Origin: Symbiodinium natans
Taxonomy: Eukaryota > Sar > Dinophyceae > Suessiales > Symbiodiniaceae
DNA length: 39,822 nucleotides
Assembly: GCA_905221605.1 (NCBI GenBank)
Contig: CAJNDS010000820.1
Location: 25,001-64,822 of the forward strand
Direction: 5' to 3'
Below the pieces are notes generated by a model that was not told the DNA's origin, did no database searches, and saw nothing but the letters and a program-made list of their open reading frames with translations. The first letter of the stretch is position 1. Every line of letters begins with the position of its first letter. This document shows positions 31,454 through 39,822 of this stretch, in pieces. A program made the translations under genes and the position numbers.

Positions 31454-33102
31454 ATGGCCAGCAGCCCGGCCCTCAGCCTCTGTCTTGGTTTTCGCATGTT
31501 TGTGTGAATGTGTTTGGGCATGCTCCTACGAGTTCCAAGATGTGTTGTTAGTGGGCGTTGAGGATAAAAGCTCAGATGCTCTTCGCCAACAGGCAGTTTG
31601 TGATTTTATCGATTGAGGTTTCCTCTTCACATATTTGGGGCTCTGAGGCCACATTCCTTTCTCGAGCCTCATGCTCTTGAGATGCGCCGTGAAGCCCAAG
31701 AATCTGTAAGAAAGGTCAGAAGTCCATTGCCGTGGCGGCACTGTCCGCCGCGGGCCTGGCCGCCACCATGGGGGTGGAGGCGAGGGTTTGGAACTCTGAG
31801 GGTTTGGAACCGCCGGGGTTGGCGAGCGTGAGAAAGTCGAGGCTTGGCAGCCCTGAAGCCCATCAGCAGACTCTGTGGCCCAAGTACCTTTTTCACGCCG
31901 GGTTTGGCTGGTGGGTTGCCGGCTCTTGGGCGGGCTTGACGCCCTTTGCATTTGTGGGGCTTCTCTTCCTGAACAAACTCCAAACACGGAATGCTTGAAC
32001 CTCACAGAAGTGGTTGTTTTAACAGAAACCCCAGGCCCTACAACCGCAAACGTCAAGCGCCCAACCCGAAAACCCACAAACCCCTGGCTGAAGTGACGAA
32101 CCACGAGTGCAGCTTTTGGCTTGCCAGGCCTTCGTTAGCACCAGCGCGTCCGCGCCAGCCGTGAAGGACCTGGAGTTCGTGGGAGCGTCGGGTTCTGGAC
32201 GGTGCGGTACTTCCCAGGTTGCCGTCTTGGGCAGGCTTTACACGGGATTCTGCAGTTTAACTTTGGGGAATTTGCTCCACCATCTAGAGATGTGTCATGT
32301 GAACCTGTCGACATGCCAAGTCCTCGCCGAGTTCCCCGTTTTGGAGAGGTGGTTGACGGCTTTCGAGCCTCCCTGTTGCCTTAACTTCGAGTCCTGACGC
32401 CCCGACCCGAACTCGCTACACCCCAGTGTCGAAGAAATGCACGAGGCTCCCAGCAGCAGCCTGCGCGGATCTGCTGCCACAGGTACGTGGCGTGGGAATG
32501 TTGAAAAGCCTTAAAGAACGTGATGTACTGTACATCGATTCAGGGGCACCGCCACACATGTGTCTAAACAGGTATCTGTGGACAGCCAGGAGCTATATTT
32601 TCCAAGCACCGGAGATCCCCACACCAGTTTCCGAATGGAGCTCCTCTTGCTGCTCAAGCCTTGAGAAGTGCCGAACCTCCCATGCGAAGCCCGAGGCCCT
32701 AAGCCCGAACAACCCTAGACCCGATCGAAGGTGCATCCCCTGCATCCGCCTCTTCCCTGGCACCCCTCGCCGCGGCTTCCGTCGTGGCGGCCGCGGCCCT
32801 CCGGCCGAAGGCGCCTTCTGGGTGGGGAGTCGTCCTCTTGTTTCGCTACTTTGGTGTTACATTGTCACACGTTGTACCGAGTGCGGAAAGTAGGCATCAC
32901 ATCGCTGAGTGTTGCGTTGAAGCTGCAAATTCCCAAGCCGGCGTCATGCCATGAAGCCGCACGGGTCTGGCATCGGCCAATATCGACCACGCCAGGGATG
33001 AAAGCCTTCCCATCCTGAAGCCTCCTAGCTCGTACATACAACCTAGACCCCGAAGGGCAAGGGCGGCATCAGCAAGCCCGTGGTTAGCCTCCGTGCCTTC
33101 GA
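31454..33102 (+). CDS. Gene C leader: bipartite plastid-targeting presequence, 6 exons
   Basis: Exons 31454-31460, 31715-31779, 32128-32166, 32446-32482, 32731-32810 and 33056-33102 encode the same residues as the gene A leader, with donors GCAGCC, GCGAGG, GACCTG, GTACGT, GCGCCT and GATTCT. The region is a mosaic: sequence before the signal-peptide exon follows gene B, whereas the end of intron 2 and intron 3 follow gene A. Confidence 0.72.
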
Positions 33103-36100
33103 GATTCTTGGAAGCACAGTCACCGGCCTTGAGCCAGACATGTGGCCTTTTGCCGAACGCATGCACTAAGCATCCAAAATTTGAACGTGGCATGGTGGGA
33201 GCTAGAGGCGAAAAGGATTAAGGATCTCATGTTGGTCGCAGCCGGGTGTTCTCATTTCCTTCGCCACATGCCGCTGCCCAACTGTCCGGAGTGTGTGCAG
33301 ATGGGCTCTTCTGTGCCAAGATAGTGCAGTTGCCGCGTGCCGGTTTCCCTAGTTGTTCTCAACAGCCTCTCCCCCTCCCCCCCTCCCCCTCCAACAAATC
33401 ACACCTCATGTCCGACAGTACCTTTCCGCACTTGGGCATTCTCACTGGAAAGTTGTGTCCCAGTCCTACCCAGGCCAGAGTCGGTGCAATGAAAGCTAGA
33501 ATGAAGTTTCTTGCGACCGGACTGAGGGCAGCGCCGTAGTGACACGCATGAGAAGCTGAGGAACGAGCTTGGTGTTCAGGATCCCGTCGGATTCTGGGAC
33601 CCGGCTGGCTTCACCGCCGATGGCAGCGTGGAGGACTTCAAGCGCCGCCGCCAGACCGAGATCAAGCATGGCCGCATTGCAACTCGGATGATCGTGGTAT
33701 TCATCGTGGTTGGAGAGTCAAGCCCACATGTAGGAGAACGCGACGACGCAGAGCTCATCTTGAGCTTTTTGCTTCTTGCTTTGTTGGGTAGGCCACTCAG
33801 CCACTGAAGCAAATTCAAGGCCATGCTGGCGGCGATGGGCTACATTACTCCTGAGCAACTTGCTGGAAGGGTTGCGACAGGGATGGGCAGGAGAGGGAGA
33901 AAAGCGTAGGCCGTGTTAGTTTTGTGCTTGCACGGCCTGTGGCATAAATCTGGGCTGTTGACATTCTTCATGGCATCGTGTGGTGGGGCTCTCTTTCTTT
34001 TTTTGTATTTCTTTGTGCTACCTTCACGTCGTGATGCTGCGCCATCAACAGATGTGTTTTACACAGCTTCTTGCATGGTTTTGGATCTGTGGTTTTCATC
34101 CGTAGAAGCGCCGAGGATCACTGGCAAGTTCCCTGGATACTTGAGCCCATCGGCCGGCTTGAAGTTCGCGGACGTGCCAAACGGCCTTGCTGCGATCTCC
34201 AAAGTTCCCGCCGCAGGTTGGGGTCAAATCCTTGCCTACATGGCGTTCTGCGAGGTTTCCCAGGATCAGTCGCCCGGCACGGCGGCTGCAGCAGGTGACT
34301 TCGGCTTCAAGGTCTTGACCTCCAGCGACCCGGCTGAGAAGACTAAGAAGCTCTCGGCGGAGCTTGCGAACGGAAGACTTGCGATGATGGCCATCATCGG
34401 CATGTTCTTTCAGGCGGGGGATTATGACATGCGCGTCTTGTTGCGATGACTTCACGTGCGATTTTGGAGGAAGAATGCAAGTCAACATTTGTGTGCAGAA
34501 TGCTGTTGCCTGTGAATATGATGTTTGGTTCATAGGACGGCCTGACCGGAAGCGCCTGGGGTGACTGGGCCAACTACACTGCCTCGCCGCTCCGAGCGTT
34601 CGAGAACGAGCTTGGTGTTCAGGATCCCGTCGGATTCTGGGACCCGGCTGGCTTCACCGCCGATGGCAGCGTGGAGGACTTCAAGCGCCGCCGCCAGACC
34701 GAGATCAAGCATGGCCGCATTGCAACTCGGATGATCGTGGTATTCATCGTGGTTGGAGAGTCAAGCCCACATGTCCACATGTAGGAGAACGCGACGACGC
34801 AGAGCTCATCTTGAGCTTTTTGCTTCTTGCTTTGTTGGGTAGGCCACTCAGCCACTGAAGCAAATTCAAGGCCATGCTGGCGGCGATGGGCTACATTACT
34901 CCTGAGCAACTTGCTGGAAGGGTTACGACAGGGATGGGCAGGAGAGGGAGAAAAGCGTATGCCGTGTTAGTTCTGTGCTTGCACGGCCTGTGGCATAAAT
35001 CTGGGCTGTTGACATTCTTCATGGCATCGTGTGGTGGGGCTCTCGTTCTTTTTTTGTAATTCTTTGTGCTACCTTCACGTCGTGATGCTGCGCCATCAAC
35101 AGATGTGTTTTACACAGCTTCTTGCATGGTTTTGGATCTGTACTTTTCATGCGTAGAAGCGCCGAGGATCACTGGCAAGTTCCCTGGATACTTGAGCCCA
35201 TCGGCCGGCTTGAAGTTCGCGGACGTGCCAAACGGCCTTGCGGCGATCTCCAAAGTTCCCGCCGCAGGTTGGGGTCAAATCCTTGCCTACATGGCGTTCT
35301 GCGAGGTTTCCCAGGATCAGTCGCCCGGCACGGCGGCTGCAGCAGGTGACTTCGGCTTCAAGGTCTTGACCTCCAGCGACCCGGCTGAGAAGACTAAGAA
35401 GCTCTCGGCGGAGCTTGCGAACGGAAGACTTGCGATGATGGCCATCATCGGCATGTTCTTTCAGGCGGGGGATTATGACATGTGCGTCTTGTTGTGATGA
35501 CTTCACGTGTGATTTTGGAAGGAAGAATGCAAGTCAACATTTGTGTGCAGAATGCTGTTGCCTGTGAATATCATGTTTGGTTCATAGGACGGCCTGACCG
35601 GAAGCGCCTGGGGTGACTGGGCCAACTACACTGCCTCGCCGCTCCGAGCGTTCGAGAACGAGCTTGGTGTTCAGGATCCCGTCGGATTCTGGGACCCGGC
35701 TGGCTTCACCGCCGATGGCAGCGTGGAGGACTTCAAGCGCCGCCGCCAGACCGAGATCAAGCATGGCCGCATTGCAACTCGGATAATCGTGGTATTCATC
35801 GTGGTTGGAGAGTCAAGCCCACATGTAGGAGAACGCGACGACGCAGAGCTCATCTTGAGCTTTTTGCTTCTTGCTTTGTTGGGTAGGCCACTCAGCCACT
35901 GAAGCAAATTCAAGGCCATGCTGGCGGCGATGGGCTACATTACTCCTGAGCAACTTGCTGGAAGGGTTACGACAGGGATGGGCAGAGGAGAGGGAGAAAA
36001 GCGTATGCCGTGTTAGTTTTGTGCTTGCACGGTCTGTGGCATAGATCTGGGCTGTTGACATTCTTCATGGCATCGTGTGGTGGGGCTCTCGTTCTTTTTT

Positions 36101-39100
36101 TGTATTTCTTTGTGCTACCTTCACGTCGTGATGCTGCGCCATCAGCAGATGTGTTTTACACAGCTTCTTGCATGGTTTTGGATCTGTACATTTCATGCGT
36201 AGAAGCGCCGAGGATCACTGGCAAGTTCCCTGGATACTTGAGCCCATCGGCCGGCTTGAAGTTCGCGGACGTGCCAAACGGCCTTGCTGCCATCTCCAAA
36301 GTTCCCGCCGCAGGTTGGGGTCAAATCCTTGCCTACATGGCGTTCTGCGAGGTTTCCCAGGATCAGTCGCCCGGCACGGCGGCTGCAGCAGGTGACTTCG
36401 GCTTCAAGGTCTTGACCTCCAGCGACCCGGCTGAGAAGACTAAGAAGCTCTCGGCGGAGCTTGCGAACGGAAGACTTGCGATGATGGCCATCATCGGCAT
36501 GTTCTTTCAGGCGGGGGATTATGACATGCGCGTCTTGTTGCGATGACTTCACATGCGATTTTGGAGGAAGAATGCAAGTCAACATTTGTGTGCAGAATGC
36601 TGTTGCCTGTGAATATGATGTTTGGTTCATAGGACGGCCTGACCGGAAGCGCCTGGGGTGACTGGGCCAACTACACTGCCTCGCCGCTCCGAGCGTTCGA
36701 GAACGAGCTTGGTGTTCAGGATCCCGTCGGATTCTGGGACCCGGCTGGCTTCACCGCCGATGGCAGCGTGGAGGACTTCAAGCGCCGCCGCCAGAACCGA
36801 GATCAAGCCTGGCCGCATTGTGCAACCTACTCGATATCGTGGTATTCATCGTGGTTGGAGAGTCAGGGCCCACATGTAGGGAACGCGGCGGACGACCATA
36901 GCTCATCTTTGAGCTTTTGCTTCTTGCTTGTGTTGGGTAGGCCACCAGCCAGCTGAAGCAATTCAGGCCATGCTGGCGGCGATGGCTACTTACTCCTAGC
37001 AACTTGCTGGAAGGGTTTACGAACAGGGATTGGCAAGGAGAGGAGAAAAGCTCAGCCGTTTTATTTTGTGCTTGCACGGCCTGTGGCTGATCGGCTGTTG
37101 ACATTCGTCATGGCATCGCGCGGTGGGGTTCTCGTTTGCTGTAGTTACTGTAGTTCTTAGTGCTGCCATGTGCTGATTTCATCTTGCGATGCTACGATTA
37201 ACCGATGTGTTTTACACAGCTTCTTGCATTGCTTCTCATTATGCACTTTTCATCTGTAGAAGTGCTGAGGATCACTGGCAAGTTCCCTGGATACTTGAGC
37301 CCATCGGCCGGCTTGAAATTCGCGGACGTGCCAAACGTCCCTTGCTGCCATCTCCAAAGTTTCCCCGCCGCAGGTGGGGTCAAATCCTTGCTACCTGGCG
37401 TTCTCTGCGAGTTTTTCCCAGGATCAGTCGCCCGCACGGGCGGCTGCGCAGGTGACTTGGCTTCAAGGGCTTGACCTCCATCGACCCCGGCTGAGAAGAC
37501 TAAGAAGCTCTCGGCGGAGCTTGCGAACGGAAGACTTGCGATGATGGCCATCATCGGCATGTTCTTTCAGGCGGGGGATTATGACATGCGCGTCTTGTTG
37601 CGATGACTTCACGTGCGATTTTGAAGGAAGAATGCAAGTCAACATTTGTGTGCAGAATGCTGTTGCCTGTGAATATGATGTTTGGTTCATAGGACGGCCT
37701 GACCGGAAGCGCCTGGGGTGACTGGGCCAACTACACTGCCTCGCCGCTCCGAGCGTTCGAGAACGAGCTTGGTGTTTTCAGGATACCCTCGGATTCTGGG
37801 ACCGGGCTGGCTTTCACCGCCGAGGCATTCTGTGGAGGACTTCAAGCGCCGCCGCCCGAGTCCCGAGAACCATCCTGGCCGCATTGCAACTCGGAGATCG
37901 TGGTATCATCGTGTTGGAGAGCCAGAGAGGCCCGCATGTAAGGAGAACGCGTACGACGCCCAGAGCTCATCTTGAGCTTTTTGCTTCTTTGCTTTGTTTG
38001 GTGGCCAATCGCCACTGAAGCAAATTCAAGGCCATGCTGGCGGCGATGGGCTACATTACTCCTGAGCAACTTGCTGGAAGGGTTACGACAGGGATGGGCA
38101 GAGGAGAGGGAGAAAAGCGTATGCCGTGTTAGTTTTGTGCTTGCACGGCCTGTGGCATAGATCTGGGCTGTTGACATTCTTCATGGCATCGTGTGGTGGG
38201 GCTCTCGTTCTTTTTTTGTATTTCTTTGTGCTACCTTCACGTCGTGATGCTGCGCCATCAACAGATGTGTTTTACACAGCTTCTTGCATGGTTTTGGATC
38301 TGTACTTTTCATGCGTAGAAGCGCCGAGGATCACTGGCAAGTTCCCTGGATACTTGAGCCCATCGGCCGGCTTGAAGTTCGCGGACGTGCCAAACGGCCT
38401 TGCTGCCATCTCCAAAGTTCCCGCCGCAGGTTGGGGTCAAATCCTTGCCTACATGGCGTTCTGCGAGGTTTCCCAGGATCAGTCGCCCGGCACGGCGGCT
38501 GCAGCAGGTGACTTCGGCTTCAAGGTCTTGACCTCCAGCGACCCGGCTGAGAAGACTAAGAAGCTCTCGGCGGAGCTTGCGAACGGAAGACTTGCGATGA
38601 TGGCCATCATCGGCATGTTCTTTCAGGCGGGGGATTATGACATGCGCGTCTTGTTGCGATGACTTCACGTGCGATTTTGAAGGAAGAATGCAAGTCAACA
38701 TTTGTGTGCAGAATGCTGTTGCCTGTGAATATGATGTTTGGTTCATAGGACGGCCTCACCGGAAGCGCCTGGGGTGACTGGGCCAACTACACTGCCTCGC
38801 CGCTCCGAGCGTTCGAGAACGAGCTTGGTGTTCAGGATCCCGTCGGATTCTGGGACCCGGCTGGCTTCACCGCCGATGGCAGCGTGGAGGACTTCAAGCG
38901 CCGCCGCCAGACCGAGATCAAGCATGGCCGCATTGCAACTCGGACGATCGTGGTATTCATCGTGGTTGGAGAGTCAAGCCCACATGTAGGAGAACGCGAC
39001 GACGCAGAGCTCATCTTGAGCTTTTTGCTTCTTGCTTTGTTGGGTAGGCCACTCAGCCACTGAAGCAAATTCAAGGCCATGCTGGCGGCGATGGGCTACA

Positions 39101-39822
39101 TTACTCCTGAGCAACTTGCTGGAAGGGTTACGACAGGGATGGGCAGAGGAGAGGGAGAAAAGCTCATGCCGTGTTAGTTTTGTGCTTGCACGGCCTGTGG
39201 CATAGATCTGGGCTGTTGACATTCTTCATGGCATCGTGTGGTGGGGCTCTCGTTCTTTTTATTGTATTTCTTTGTGCTACCTTCACGTCGTGATGCTGCG
39301 CCATCAACAGATGTGTTTTGCACAGCTTCTTGCATGGTTTTGGATCTGTACTTTTCATGCGTAGAAGCGCCGAGGATCACTGGCAAGTTCCCTGGATACT
39401 TGAGCCCATCGGCCGGCTTGAAGTTCGCGTGACGGTTCCAAACGGCCTTGCTGCGATCTCCAAAGTTCCCGCCGCAGGTTGGGGTCAAATCCTTGCCTAC
39501 ATGGCGTTCTGCGAGGTTTCCCAGGATCAGTCGCCCGGCACGGCGGCTGCAGCAGGTGACTTCGGCTTCAAGGTCTTGACCTCCAGCGACCCGGCTGAGA
39601 AGACTAAGAAGCTCTCGGCGGAGCTTGCGAACGGAAGACTTGCGATGATGGCCATCATCGGCATGTTCTTTCAGGCGGGGGATTATGACATGCGCGTCTT
39701 GTTGCGATGACTTCACGTGCGATTTTGAAGGAAGAATGCAAGTCAACATTTGTGTGCAGAATGCTGTTGCCTGTGAATATGATGTTTGGTTCATAGGACG
39801 GCCTGACCGGAAGCGCCTGGGG
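31454..39822 (+). CDS. Gene C: plastid light-harvesting polyprotein, partial at 3' end of window
   Basis: Third tandem copy. Leader exons: 31454-31460, 31715-31779, 32128-32166, 32446-32482, 32731-32810 and 33056-33102; units start at 33561. Six units and the first 26 nt of a seventh exon A are present; the end of the gene lies outside the window. Units 1-3 are clean. Units 4, 5 and 6 contain small indels that break the frame if read literally: an extra A in exon A of unit 4, a shortened exon B with TAG, an irregular exon C, several changes in exon A of unit 5, and two extra bases in exon C of unit 6. Many are single-base and near homopolymers, so they look like consensus errors, but part of unit 4 also shows true divergence shared with gene B unit 2. 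Whether gene C is functional cannot be decided here. Confidence 0.82.
33561..34413 (+). repeat. Gene C LHC unit 1
   Basis: Exons 33561-33678, 33820-33854 and 34116-34413; consensus coding sequence. Intron B has GGGTTGCGAC and GCGTAGGCC, as in gene A unit 8. Confidence 0.9.
34536..35464 (+). repeat. Gene C LHC unit 2
   Basis: Exons 34536-34721, 34871-34905 and 35167-35464. One silent change (GCGGCGATC). Intron A has a 9-bp duplication (CCACATGTCCACATGT at about 34769). Intron C has several substitutions (ATGTGCGTC, TTGTGATG, AATATCATG). Confidence 0.9.
35588..36510 (+). repeat. Gene C LHC unit 3
   Basis: Exons 35588-35773, 35915-35949 and 36213-36510. One silent change (GCTGCCATC), shared with gene C units 4 and 5. 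Confidence 0.9.
36633..37570 (+). repeat. Gene C LHC unit 4, irregular
   Basis: Exon A 36633-36819 has an extra A (CCAGAACCGAG) and CCT for the ligand codon CAT (His to Pro). Exon B, about 36967-36998, is 32 nt instead of 35 and runs into TAG. Exon C 37270-37570 is 301 nt instead of 298, with many one-base gains and losses between 37336 and 37490. Some differences, such as TTGAAATTCGCGG and GAAGTGCTGAG, are shared with gene B unit 2 and look like real history; the intron B part near 37130-37200 is also truly different. Confidence 0.7.
37693..38626 (+). repeat. Gene C LHC unit 5, irregular exon A
   Basis: Exons 37693-37885, 38031-38065 and 38329-38626. Exon A is 193 nt instead of 186, with indels between 37774 and 37875 (GTGTTTTCAGGATACC, GAGGCATTCTGTGG, CCCGAGTCCCGAG). 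Exons B and C are consensus apart from the GCTGCCATC silent change. Confidence 0.75.
38749..39674 (+). repeat. Gene C LHC unit 6, 2-bp shift in exon C
   Basis: Exons 38749-38934, 39076-39110 and 39375-39674. The linker has CTCACC for CTGACC (silent). Exon C reads TTCGCGTGACGGTTCCAAACG where all other copies read TTCGCGGACGTGCCAAACG, a net gain of 2 bases that would end the frame. Confidence 0.78.
39797..39822 (+). repeat. Gene C LHC unit 7, first 26 nt only
   Basis: Starts GACGGCCTGACCGGAAGCGC after the CATAG acceptor, as at every other exon A. Cut by the window edge. Confidence 0.85.

Larger units (their letters stand above)
31095..39822 (+). repeat. Tandem segment III (gene C, incomplete)
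   Basis: Third direct repeat, starting at GATGTTTCGCG and continuing beyond the window. Confidence 0.85.

Noticed and set aside
5979-39822. Regular ~1 kb repeats considered as a CRISPR-like, satellite or transposon array
   Set aside because: The repeats encode an intact LHC protein with correct splicing phases, so they are coding units, not spacers, satellite DNA or mobile elements.

Overview
The window looks like nuclear DNA of a peridinin-type dinoflagellate, most likely a member of the Symbiodiniaceae (the genus cannot be decided from sequence alone). It is filled by three head-to-tail copies, all on the + strand, of one intron-rich gene. The gene encodes a polyprotein of chloroplast light-harvesting complex (LHC) proteins of the chlorophyll a-c/peridinin binding (acpPC/FCP-like) family. 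The dinoflagellate reading rests on four things: an LHC polyprotein with nearly identical repeats; a reconstructed bipartite plastid leader with phenylalanine at the predicted signal-peptide cleavage site; introns that almost all start with GC or GA instead of GT; and a G after the acceptor AG at every proposed junction.

Layout. 1-3488: upstream non-genic DNA with degenerate tandem repeats and a CT microsatellite. 3489-18333: segment I, holding gene A (ATG 3850, stop 16598; 6 leader exons, 10 LHC units, short tail exon) and a 1.7 kb 3' spacer. 18334-31094: segment II, holding gene B (ATG 18693, stop 29359; 8 LHC units) and a nearly identical 3' spacer. 31095-39822: segment III, holding gene C (ATG 31454), which runs off the window at the start of its seventh unit.

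Each LHC unit spans about 1.01-1.09 kb and consists of three exons: exon A 186 nt, exon B 35 nt, exon C 298 nt, giving 519 nt or 173 codons. The introns are about 141, 261 (or about 301 with a 38-bp insert) and 122 bp. Intron phases are 0, 2 and 0, so whole units can be gained or lost without breaking the frame. The unit has the three LHC helices with Chl-binding E/H and E/N residues. Units are joined by a linker in exon A ending in SPLR-AFENEL, and the same LRAFENEL junction ends the leader, so it is the likely processing site. The inferred precursors are about 1,820 aa (A), about 1,480 aa (B, if one frameshift is a consensus error) and unfinished (C).

Working model: a trans-spliced, heavily cis-spliced mRNA is translated into a polyprotein. 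It enters the complex plastid through its signal plus transit leader and is cut into identical antenna proteins for the thylakoid. Introns are almost as uniform as exons, which points to recent amplification or gene conversion. Divergent islands in genes B and C are exceptions. Several clusters of small indels (about 23285-23480, 36790-38030, 39429-39437) look at least partly like consensus errors. No other protein gene, RNA gene, transposon or CRISPR array could be supported.
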